Of a stretch of 64,000 nucleotides of DNA, positions 57,062 through 64,000 are shown piece by piece. The first letter of the stretch is position 1. Each line of letters starts with the position of its first letter. The stretch comes from Sediminibacillus halophilus (GTDB lineage: Bacteria > Bacillota > Bacilli > Bacillales > Amphibacillaceae): NCBI RefSeq assembly GCF_900103695.1, contig NZ_FNHF01000002.1, forward strand, positions 434,001 through 498,000, written 5' to 3'. Below the pieces are notes generated by a model. That model did no database searches. It was not told the DNA's origin and saw only the letters and a program-made list of their open reading frames with translations. The translations under genes were made by a program, and so were the position numbers.

Positions 57062-58738
57062 TTAAATTTGAATATTTTCTCTCAGACTCTTCAATTCTTT
57101 CATTATATTATTTTGCCCTCTGCCAAAATAATCGTGCAGCTTCTCATATTCTCTGAAAAGTCTTTCGTAGACCTCTACATTTTTTGGAATAGGAATTATT
57201 TTTTCTTCTTTTACTCTAGCCATTTTGTTTGCAGCTTCCACAATGTTAGAAAAACCGCCATTCTGTTTTCCGGCTGCTACTGCTCCAAACATAGCTGCTC
57301 CAACTGCAGGAGTATGCTTAGAATCAGCTAATGTAATGGTTCGGTTAGTTACATCTGCATAAATTTGCATTAATAATTTGTTCTTTTGCGGTAATCCACC
57401 ACATGCGTATAGTTCATCAACGGAAATGCCGTTATTATGGAAAGCCTCGATAATTTTTCTTGTTCCAAATGCTGTTGATTCTAAAAGCGCTCTGTAAATT
57501 TCTTCCGGTTTAGTTTGAAGGGTTGCTCCTATCAGTAAACCGCTTAATTGTGTGTCTACTAGTACTGACCTATTTCCATTCCACCAGTCAAGCGCAAGCA
57601 ACCCTGTCTCACCCGGTTTATATTTACTAGCTTCTTTTTCTAACCATTGATGAACGTTCATTCCTTCTTTCTCTGCTGTCTTCTGAACATAAGCAGGAAC
57701 GCCTTCTTTTACGTACCAGGCAAAGATATCTCCGACAGCTGACTGCCCTGCCTCGTAGCCGTAATAACCAGGAATGATTCCATCTTCTACTACTCCGCAC
57801 ATACCTTCAATATCTTTTTCCTCTGTCCCCAAAAGCATGTGGCAAATGGAGGTGCCCATTGCCATTACCATCTTCCCTGGTGACACTACTCCTATTGCTG
57901 GCACGGATGCATGAGCATCAACATTCCCTACAGCTATTGAAGTTCCAGTACACAAGCCAGTAAGAGCAGCCATCTCCTCTGACAAAACTCCAGCCTTCGA
58001 ACCAAGTGGTTCAACTTTCCCTTTTAATTTGGTGTCCGTCAAGTCCGCTAATCTTGGGTCAAGAGCACGAAAGAATTCTTTATCCGGGTAGCCCTCTTGT
58101 TTGTGCCACATTGCTTTATAGCCAGCTGTGCAACTGTTTCGGACAAAGGTATTCGTCATTTTCGAAACTACCCAATCCGCTGCTTCTACAAATTTATCTG
58201 CCTTGTCATAAATGTCCGGAGCTTCATTCAGGATTTGCCAAGCTTTTGCAATCATCCATTCAGATGAAATCTTGCCACCGTATCTAGATAGAAATGCCTC
58301 TCCCCTTTCTGATGCTATCTCATTTAGTTGATTAGCCTCCTTTTGTGCAGCATGATGCTTCCATAATTTCACCCAGCTATGAGGGTTATCCTGTAATTCT
58401 GGGTGGAAGGAAAGCGGATCCCCTTCTGCATCTATTGGAAGCATTGTACATGCCGTGAAATCTATTCCCAAACCGATAACATCCTGGGGTGCCGCTCCGG
58501 ATTTTTCGAGGACTGCGGGAACAGATTTTTTTAAAACTTCTATATAATCGCCTGGATGTTGTAGTGCCCATTCATGGTCTAGTTTAATCCCTGAAACAGG
58601 CAATTTATTATCAATAACACCATGTGGATAAGGCGTTACATGTTCTTCTAGTTCTCTCCCGTCCGATAATGCGACGAGTACTGCACGTCCTGATTCAGTT
58701 CCATAATCAACCCCAATTGCATACTTTTCCGTCATCAT
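57062..58738 (-). CDS. araB: AraB-type ribulokinase
   Basis: 558 aa FGGY kinase of the AraB class: [83 protein letters not shown] and [19 protein letters not shown]. AraB enzymes phosphorylate L-ribulose and tolerate other pentuloses. AAGGAGG precedes two adjacent ATGs (58738, 58735). No araA is nearby; neighbours are araD, a TIM-barrel epimerase and rhaB, so the physiological pentulose is uncertain. Confidence 0.92.
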   Translation of the reverse strand: MMTEKYAIGVDYGTESGRAVLVALSDGRELEEHVTPYPHGVIDNKLPVSGIKLDHEWALQHPGDYIEVLKKSVPAVLEKSGAAPQDVIGLGIDFTACTMLPIDAEGDPLSFHPELQDNPHSWVKLWKHHAAQKEANQLNEIASERGEAFLSRYGGKISSEWMIAKAWQILNEAPDIYDKADKFVEAADWVVSKMTNTFVRNSCTAGYKAMWHKQEGYPDKEFFRALDPRLADLTDTKLKGKVEPLGSKAGVLSEEMAALTGLCTGTSIAVGNVDAHASVPAIGVVSPGKMVMAMGTSICHMLLGTEEKDIEGMCGVVEDGIIPGYYGYEAGQSAVGDIFAWYVKEGVPAYVQKTAEKEGMNVHQWLEKEASKYKPGETGLLALDWWNGNRSVLVDTQLSGLLIGATLQTKPEEIYRALLESTAFGTRKIIEAFHNNGISVDELYACGGLPQKNKLLMQIYADVTNRTITLADSKHTPAVGAAMFGAVAAGKQNGGFSNIVEAANKMARVKEEKIIPIPKNVEVYERLFREYEKLHDYFGRGQNNIMKELKSLRENIQI

Positions 58739-58754
58739 TGCGCCTCCTTATCCT

Positions 58755-59441
58755 CTACTGGCCATAATATGCATTTACTCCGTGTTTTCTTAAATAATGT
58801 TTATCTAATAGAACTTGATTCATAGGTCTTAGACCATTGTTTATTTGAAGAGAACGGAAGGCCATTTTTGATACCTCTTCCAGAACTACTGCATTGTGGA
58901 CAGCCTCTTGAGGATCTACTCCCCAATTGAAAGGGGCATGGCTGTTAACTAAAACGCCTGGAACCTGACGGTAATCTATATCTTTAAAAGTCTCCACAAT
59001 CAGTTTTCCGGTTTCCTGCTCATAGTTTCTGTTTATTTCTGTTGCTGTCAATGCTCTGGTACAAGGAATAGAGCCATAAAAATAATCAGCATGTGTTGTT
59101 CCTAACGGCGGGATGAATTTCCCGGCTTGTGCCCATATAGTAGCCCAAGGAGAATGAGTATGGACGATCCCCCCAATTTCAGGAAACGATTTATAAAGTT
59201 CGATATGTGTTGGCAAATCTGATGACGGTTTTAAGTTACCCTCCACCACATGCCCTTCCATATTTAGTACTACAAGTTTCTCTTTGGTAAGATTTTTATA
59301 GGGGACCCCACTTGGTTTAATAACAACCAACCCACTGTCTCTATCGATTCCACTGGCATTTCCCCAAGTGAAAGTAACCAAATTAAAGTCTTCTAATGCT
59401 ATATTTGCCTGCAAAACCTTTTCTTTTAATTTTTCCAGCAA
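58755..59441 (-). CDS. araD: L-ribulose-5-phosphate 4-epimerase
   Basis: About 228 aa class II aldolase/epimerase giving D-xylulose 5-phosphate. [50 protein letters not shown] (zinc His pair), [17 protein letters not shown] and [10 protein letters not shown] are characteristic. The TTG at 59441 fits the family N-terminus ([16 protein letters not shown]) with AAGGTG upstream; a GTG at 59453 is an alternative. Confidence 0.93.
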   Translation of the reverse strand: MLEKLKEKVLQANIALEDFNLVTFTWGNASGIDRDSGLVVIKPSGVPYKNLTKEKLVVLNMEGHVVEGNLKPSSDLPTHIELYKSFPEIGGIVHTHSPWATIWAQAGKFIPPLGTTHADYFYGSIPCTRALTATEINRNYEQETGKLIVETFKDIDYRQVPGVLVNSHAPFNWGVDPQEAVHNAVVLEEVSKMAFRSLQINNGLRPMNQVLLDKHYLRKHGVNAYYGQ

Positions 59442-59481
59442 ATGAAACAACACCTTCCTACTTAAATCATGACAGAGGAGA

Positions 59482-60438
59482 CTATCCTCTATCTATGCTC
59501 AATAATTCCTCCTCACGCTCTCTAAAGTAACTTGATGTTTGGTTTACTAAAAAATCCAGTTTTTGTTTATCTGGTTTTGCATTCATCGCCGGATAAGGAT
59601 CTCCCCCTGGTCCAAGCGGTTCAGGTGTTACGTACTTTCCCGGCTGATTAAATCCGATCAGATAAAGTGACTTAATAATCGTATCAATATCCATAAATCC
59701 CTCCCCGAGAGCTCCTCGGTTGCTATCGGCTAAATGTAAGTTCACCAATTGATCGCCGGCTTCTAAAATTGCCTCCCCTATATGCGCTTCCTCTGACTGC
59801 ATATGGTATATATCACCGTTTATATGACCAATGCCTTTATGATTAATTGCCTCAATGTATGATTTCGCCTCTCCAATAGTATGTACAAAACTAACCTCCG
59901 CTGCTCTTACAGGTTCTATAGCTGCTTTGATTCCCTTTTCGATAAACAAATTCCCTAAGCCACGAAGTGTTTCAACACTTCTTTCAAACTCCGTATCATC
60001 ATAAGCCTTAGGACGTCCGACAGCTCCAGGCACAACCAACAAGTATTCACCATTTACCGCATGTGCAAAATCTAGTTCTCTCTTAATATATTCAATGGCT
60101 GCTTGTCTTTTCCCCGGGACATTGCTAGAAAGATCATTTTCAGCAGAAAACATGCCACAAACACCTGACACTTTCATGTCATAGTGGCGTAGAATATCAA
60201 GCGTCTCATCTGTTTTATAACCAAGATCAGCACCATAGTGGTTACCGTGTAACTCAATGTAATCAATACCTGCGTTTTTTAGTCTTTTTACTGACTCTTC
60301 AAGGGACTCCAGACCGAACCCCCAGTTACTCCATGATAAATTCAGTCTGGTTTCCATTTTTTCAGGTCGCTCTTCCTTCAATCTTTGAAAAGCTTTATTT
60401 ATTCTTTCAGTTTTAAGTTCGTAGTTTTGTTTCCTCAA
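59482..60438 (-). CDS. TIM-barrel sugar (phosphate) 3-epimerase/isomerase
   Basis: 318 aa xylose-isomerase-like barrel. Metal ligands fit the D-tagatose 3-epimerase/UlaE group: Glu in [13 protein letters not shown], Asp in [15 protein letters not shown], His in [17 protein letters not shown] and Glu in [13 protein letters not shown]. The first ~30 residues form an extra N-terminal extension. TTG start behind AAGGAGG. Sitting directly before araD and araB it probably epimerises a pentulose or its 5-phosphate (inference). A 60480-60535 hairpin-like stretch separates it from the binding-protein gene. Confidence 0.85.
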   Translation of the reverse strand: MRKQNYELKTERINKAFQRLKEERPEKMETRLNLSWSNWGFGLESLEESVKRLKNAGIDYIELHGNHYGADLGYKTDETLDILRHYDMKVSGVCGMFSAENDLSSNVPGKRQAAIEYIKRELDFAHAVNGEYLLVVPGAVGRPKAYDDTEFERSVETLRGLGNLFIEKGIKAAIEPVRAAEVSFVHTIGEAKSYIEAINHKGIGHINGDIYHMQSEEAHIGEAILEAGDQLVNLHLADSNRGALGEGFMDIDTIIKSLYLIGFNQPGKYVTPEPLGPGGDPYPAMNAKPDKQKLDFLVNQTSSYFREREEELLSIDRG

Positions 60439-60545
60439 ATTAATTCCTCCTTCACGATTAAGCGTTCAGAAAAGAAAGAGAAAAAGAGCACGGCCAAAAG
60501 TATTAAAATTACTAGTAGCCGGCCCTTTTCTATTAGATATTCTAA

Positions 60546-61607
60546 TTAAAAATCAAAGTCAGCTGCATTTTCTTTTGTGAAGTCAGCCGGAGGTCCCATA
60601 ATCACCGTTTTTCCATCTTCTTTCACCGTAATTTCTCCAACACCTTCAATTTCCTGGCCATCTTCTGGCATTTCTCCTTCTGCCAGCATTTTTCCTAATG
60701 CGACGGTTAGATAGCCCAATTTACCTGGATCCCAGAGAACAGCGGTATCAAGTGATCCATCTTCGAGAAATGGAGCAGAATCGGTAGGAAGTGCAGAACC
60801 TACTACGGATACTTCATCTTGCAGACCTTCTTCCTGCACTGCTTGTGCTGCACCTAAAGGAGCTGGTGTAGAAACAGCCAACACGCCTTTAAGGTCAGGA
60901 TAGGATTTCAGCAGGTCCAAGGTTTTTTGGTAAGCAACCTGTTGCTTTTCATCTGTAGGAATTTTTTCAGATACTATTTCTATTCCAGGATAATTTTCAT
61001 CGAATTCTTTTTGGGCTGCTTCAATCCACAAATTTAAGTTGGCTGCAGACAGTCCTCCTGTCAAAATGGCTATCTCGCCTTCTTCAGTTCCCATTGCTTC
61101 TACTAGTTTTTGTGCCATATGACGTCCGAACTCTTCATCATCAACTTGTTTTACAGAAAGATCTACCAATTCTTTATCCGCCGGAGTGTCCCAGTCCATT
61201 ACATGAATGCCATCCTCTTTCGCTTTCTTCAATACCGGTTCCACAGAGGCCGGATCATTCGGTGCAACTGCTATGACATCGACATTCTTAGAGATAAGAT
61301 CCTCAATTACTTTTACCTGTGCAGAGGCATCTGCTTGTGTCGGACCTGTATAATTAACATTGACTCCTTCCAAATCTTCACCAGCTTCATTTGCTCCCGA
61401 TTCGGAAGCATTGAAGTAAGGAATGCCAACTAATTTAGGTACCACCGCTATATCCAATCCCTCTTCTCCTCCAGCAGACTCACCTTCTGAGCCTCCCGCT
61501 TCAGCTTCTCCCTCACTATCTGAGCTGCCACTGTTCTCAGCAACACAACCGGCCAAAATACCAACCAACAACAGTGCAGCAATTAATAACAAATACAACT
61601 TCTTCAT
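60546..61607 (-). CDS. Sugar ABC transporter substrate-binding lipoprotein (RhaS/RbsB-like)
   Basis: 353 aa. Lipoprotein signal with lipobox LAGC (Cys21), a Gly/Ser/Glu-rich tether to about residue 50, then a type I periplasmic-binding fold: DIAVVPKLVGIPYFNASESG, VDVIAVAPNDPASVEPVLKKA, AILTGGLSAANLNLWIEAAQ, AVSTPAPLGAAQAV, AVLWDPGKLGYLTVALGKML. The sequence is closest in feel to rhamnose-type RhaS proteins. AAGGGGG precedes the ATG. Confidence 0.9.
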   Translation of the reverse strand: MKKLYLLLIAALLLVGILAGCVAENSGSSDSEGEAEAGGSEGESAGGEEGLDIAVVPKLVGIPYFNASESGANEAGEDLEGVNVNYTGPTQADASAQVKVIEDLISKNVDVIAVAPNDPASVEPVLKKAKEDGIHVMDWDTPADKELVDLSVKQVDDEEFGRHMAQKLVEAMGTEEGEIAILTGGLSAANLNLWIEAAQKEFDENYPGIEIVSEKIPTDEKQQVAYQKTLDLLKSYPDLKGVLAVSTPAPLGAAQAVQEEGLQDEVSVVGSALPTDSAPFLEDGSLDTAVLWDPGKLGYLTVALGKMLAEGEMPEDGQEIEGVGEITVKEDGKTVIMGPPADFTKENAADFDF

Positions 61608-61679
61608 CGTTCATGTCCCCCTTAGTTAATATGATTTAATTTATATTACCTAGAATAATCCAGGATAATATCCATGACT

Positions 61680-61693
61680 CGTAACCGCTTACA
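61680..61693. promoter_or_regulatory. cre box upstream of the binding-protein gene
   Basis: Read leftward TGTAAGCGGTTACG matches all defined positions of the CcpA consensus but the last. It lies between the permease stop and the lipoprotein start, suggesting an internal CcpA-controlled promoter or roadblock in the sugar operon. Confidence 0.65.
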
Positions 61694-61716
61694 CTTCATG
61701 CGTATATCCTTTCGGT

Positions 61717-62679
61717 TTAGGCAGCCTTTTCTGCTTTTCTTGTTTCTGCTACTTTTTTAAATTTATCTGAGAAGAAATTCATCGCAAGGACTAGAATCAA
61801 AATGGCCCCTATTACGACGTCAACAAGGGAAGAATGGAAACCTAACAGATTTAACCCATTGCGTATGAATTGGAAAATCATGACTGCATAGACAGTACCA
61901 ATAACCTTTCCATATCCGCCATGTATGTTTGTTCCACCCAATACAGCTGCTGCCACGGATTGTAGTAGATAAGATGAACCTAAATCTACTTTGACGGAGT
62001 TATAACGAGAAGTCATGATGATAGCAGATATGGCTGCCAGCAAGGAGGCATATAAATATACCTTCATGAGCACTCTGCTGTTTTTCACTCCAGAAAATAA
62101 TGTGGCGGTTTCATTGCTTCCATACATATACACACTTCTTCCCCAGCTAGTTTTGCTAAGCAATATGGCGGTAATAATAGCAAATAGGACAAATATAACT
62201 ATCGAAAGCGGGACAAGTCCCAGGTAATACCCATTTCCTATTAGGCTATATCCATCACTAAATCCTGAAATAGAATTTCCTTTTGTTATGGCCAAAATAA
62301 TCCCTTCGAATAAGACCATTGTCCCTAAAGTAACCAAGATGGGAGAAACCCCGATTTTTGATATAACAAAACCATTGAATGCGCCACAAGCTAGTGCAAA
62401 AAATATCGCTACAATGATGGCAGGTAGTATTCCATACCCATTTGTCAGCATCAAGGCTGCCCCCACACCAGATAGTGCAGCTATATAAGTTATAGAAAGA
62501 TCAATTCCGCCGGTAACGATTACTACCATCATCGCCAGAGCAATCAGTCCAAATTCTGGCAGTTGAAACATCATGCTTGTTATATTGTTTGAAGATAAAA
62601 ATCCAGGGGCTATAAGTGCTAGTAATAAAAATGTTCCAAGAGCGATTAATCCTAAAATACTTTCTTTTGAAAGTTTCAT
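61717..62679 (-). CDS. Sugar ABC transporter permease (RbsC/RhaQ-like)
   Basis: 320 aa, about eight to ten membrane helices. VIVTGGIDLSITYIAALSGV and VLGGTNIHGGYGKVIGT are the hallmark segments of CUT2 permeases. GGAGG precedes the ATG, 11 bp after the first permease. It pairs with the adjacent permease to form a heterodimer. Confidence 0.92.
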   Translation of the reverse strand: MKLSKESILGLIALGTFLLLALIAPGFLSSNNITSMMFQLPEFGLIALAMMVVIVTGGIDLSITYIAALSGVGAALMLTNGYGILPAIIVAIFFALACGAFNGFVISKIGVSPILVTLGTMVLFEGIILAITKGNSISGFSDGYSLIGNGYYLGLVPLSIVIFVLFAIITAILLSKTSWGRSVYMYGSNETATLFSGVKNSRVLMKVYLYASLLAAISAIIMTSRYNSVKVDLGSSYLLQSVAAAVLGGTNIHGGYGKVIGTVYAVMIFQFIRNGLNLLGFHSSLVDVVIGAILILVLAMNFFSDKFKKVAETRKAEKAA

Positions 62680-62690
62680 CCTTGGACCTC

Positions 62691-63674
62691 CTATGCCTCG
62701 ACTTCTATTTTTGCTAGTTTATCCTGAGATCTCTTGTAGCTAATGTGATCATAAGAAACAGCTATAACGATAATTGCGCCAGTAACTACGTTTTGCCAAT
62801 AGGTATCAATTCTTGCCAGTATCATGCCATTTTGCATTATAGCTAGTAACAACACACCCAACAGAGTCCCATGAACCGAACCTCTACCGCCATGTATATT
62901 CGCTCCGCCTAATACTACTGCAGCAATTACGGTCAGTTCCAGTCCCAGCATGCCGTTAGGATCTACAGCTTTTGTATAAGCTGTTTGTGCAATTGCTGCG
63001 ATGCCGGCCAAGACGCCCATATACGCGAAAACAAATAGTTTCACTTTTTTGTAATCAATTCCAACTCTGACGGACGATTGTGTATTTCCGCCTATAGCTA
63101 ACACGGACCTGCCAATTAATGTGTGCTTCAAAATGTACCAGGTTCCGATCGCTACTATTGCAAGTAAATAAATCAAGATTGGTATTCCTAACAATTCATA
63201 GTTGGCAAATTCCATAAAAGACGTCGGGAAGCTCGTGCTATTAATATAGTTGCCATTGGTGATATATAAAACTATTCCTGCAATGATATTCAAGGTTCCA
63301 AGTGTCACAACGATTGCCGGTATCTCGATGATAGATACGAGTAAACCATTTACTAATCCCATAACCAAACCAATTACAGGTGCTATCAGGAACAATAGCA
63401 GAACAGAAATCCAGCTATCAGGCAGATAAGTAAACAGATAACCAATTGAGACCGCAACCGCAGTAGTTACCGCTGCCACAGATACGTCGATATCACTGGT
63501 AATGATGATTAACGTCATTCCTATTGCCAATATCCCGAGGACTACATTTCCTTCGATTATGTCCAGGAAATTTCCTACCGTTAAAAATACCGGGCTGACA
63601 AAGGATAAAACGGCTCCTATTAATAGGATTATTGCTAAGATGCTTATTTCCTTTTGTTTCAGCAACTCTTTCAT
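62691..63674 (-). CDS. Sugar ABC transporter permease (RbsC/RhaP-like)
   Basis: 327 aa CUT2-family permease with ITSDIDVSVAAVTTAVAV and VLGGANIHGGRGSVHGT; about nine helices. It is related to but distinct from the downstream permease, as in RhaP/RhaQ. GGGGG ribosome site; it begins 5 bp after the ATPase gene ends. Confidence 0.92.
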   Translation of the reverse strand: MKELLKQKEISILAIILLIGAVLSFVSPVFLTVGNFLDIIEGNVVLGILAIGMTLIIITSDIDVSVAAVTTAVAVSIGYLFTYLPDSWISVLLLFLIAPVIGLVMGLVNGLLVSIIEIPAIVVTLGTLNIIAGIVLYITNGNYINSTSFPTSFMEFANYELLGIPILIYLLAIVAIGTWYILKHTLIGRSVLAIGGNTQSSVRVGIDYKKVKLFVFAYMGVLAGIAAIAQTAYTKAVDPNGMLGLELTVIAAVVLGGANIHGGRGSVHGTLLGVLLLAIMQNGMILARIDTYWQNVVTGAIIVIAVSYDHISYKRSQDKLAKIEVEA

Positions 63675-63678
63675 CGCT

Positions 63679-64000
63679 TCATACCCCCTGGCTTACCTGA
63701 TTTGATTCATGTAACACATCAGACGAATCATCCTTTTTTCCCGAATTCAAAGCATAACTCATGATTTTTTCCTGGGTTGCTTCTTTGATACCTAATTCAC
63801 CGGATATCCTTCCATGTCTCATCACTAAAACTCTGTCACTGACTGCTAAAATTTCCGGAAGTTCGGAGGATATCATGATGACGCCGATTCCGTCGTTTGC
63901 CAATCTTCTAAGTAATTTATGGATTTCCGTTTTTGCTCCAATATCTATACCATTTGTCGGCTCATCAATAATTAGTATTTTAGGTTGTGCGGAAAGCCAC
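63679..64000 (-). CDS. Sugar ABC transporter ATP-binding protein (C-terminal part; cut by right edge)
   Basis: Only the last ~107 residues are inside the window. [20 protein letters not shown] holds the Walker B of the second ATPase domain, followed by [30 protein letters not shown] and [10 protein letters not shown], as in RbsA/RhaT-type CUT2 ATPases of ~500 aa. The gene and the rest of the operon continue to the right. Confidence 0.9.
   Translation of the reverse strand, partial: WLSAQPKILIIDEPTNGIDIGAKTEIHKLLRRLANDGIGVIMISSELPEILAVSDRVLVMRHGRISGELGIKEATQEKIMSYALNSGKKDDSSDVLHESNQVSQGV

Overview
The window is chromosomal DNA from a low-G+C Gram-positive bacterium of the family Bacillaceae. 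The signs are strong AGGAGG-type ribosome sites with frequent GTG and TTG starts, CcpA-type cre boxes, a SAM-I (S-box) riboswitch, a GlpP antiterminator, a B. subtilis-like rhaEW gene, lutABC, ykuK, and a gnt operon order close to gntKPZ. A moderately halotolerant genus (Oceanobacillus/Virgibacillus-like) is plausible, but the genus cannot be fixed from sequence reading alone. No rRNA, tRNA or CRISPR array was seen.

Layout. (1) 1-5.6 kb: hexuronate genes on the minus strand (uxuA cut by the left edge, uxaC, two Gfo/Idh/MocA oxidoreductases) with a FadR-type GntR regulator and a perfect cre box. (2) 6-13.2 kb: a gluconate/galactonate operon, gntK-gntP-gntZ-like-KDPG(al) aldolase-[dgoK remnant]-dgoD, with a divergent RpiR-family regulator. 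(3) 13.5-17.2 kb: alpha/beta hydrolase, guanine deaminase, a small anchored protein, a VOC gene with an in-frame stop, and a LysM-NlpC/P60 hydrolase. (4) 17.4-23.8 kb: glycerol/dihydroxyacetone block glpP-glpF-glpF-glpK and dhaK-dhaL-dhaM, with a cre-overlapped promoter and a leader terminator ahead of the second glpF. (5) 24.3-28.7 kb: a split VanZ-like gene and a sulfur cluster in which a SAM-I riboswitch precedes an FMN reductase and an FMN-dependent monooxygenase, followed by a separately transcribed transsulfuration-type PLP enzyme. (6) 28.9-30.9 kb: CPA1 antiporter and a hypothetical gene. (7) 31-34.7 kb: an accessory patch of truncated and frameshifted genes, including a remnant I associate with conjugative-element proteins, plus a signal-less amidase. 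(8) 34.8-43.7 kb: LCP protein, PP2C-like protein, DAACS symporter, motAB, ykuK, a decayed resolvase, an SDR. (9) 44-47.8 kb: a small acidic protein, then an AmiE-like/NamZ pair for peptidoglycan fragment breakdown. (10) 47.9-64 kb: a long minus-strand sugar cluster: sugar ABC transporter (right end cut), 3-epimerase-like TIM barrel, araD, araB, rhaB, rhaA, rhaEW, a DeoR regulator and lutABC.

How it works together. Most of the window is carbon scavenging. Hexuronates and galactonate feed toward 2-keto-3-deoxy acids; gluconate enters the pentose phosphate pathway; glycerol and dihydroxyacetone give triose phosphates. L-rhamnose is cut by RhaEW into dihydroxyacetone phosphate and L-lactate, and the adjacent LutABC can oxidise that lactate to pyruvate. 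AraB and AraD occur without L-arabinose isomerase but with a 3-epimerase-like protein and RhaA, which suggests a pentulose (L-xylulose/L-lyxose type) branch. The two most interesting systems are this pentulose arrangement and the SAM-riboswitch-controlled two-component flavin monooxygenase, which probably scavenges an unidentified organosulfur compound.
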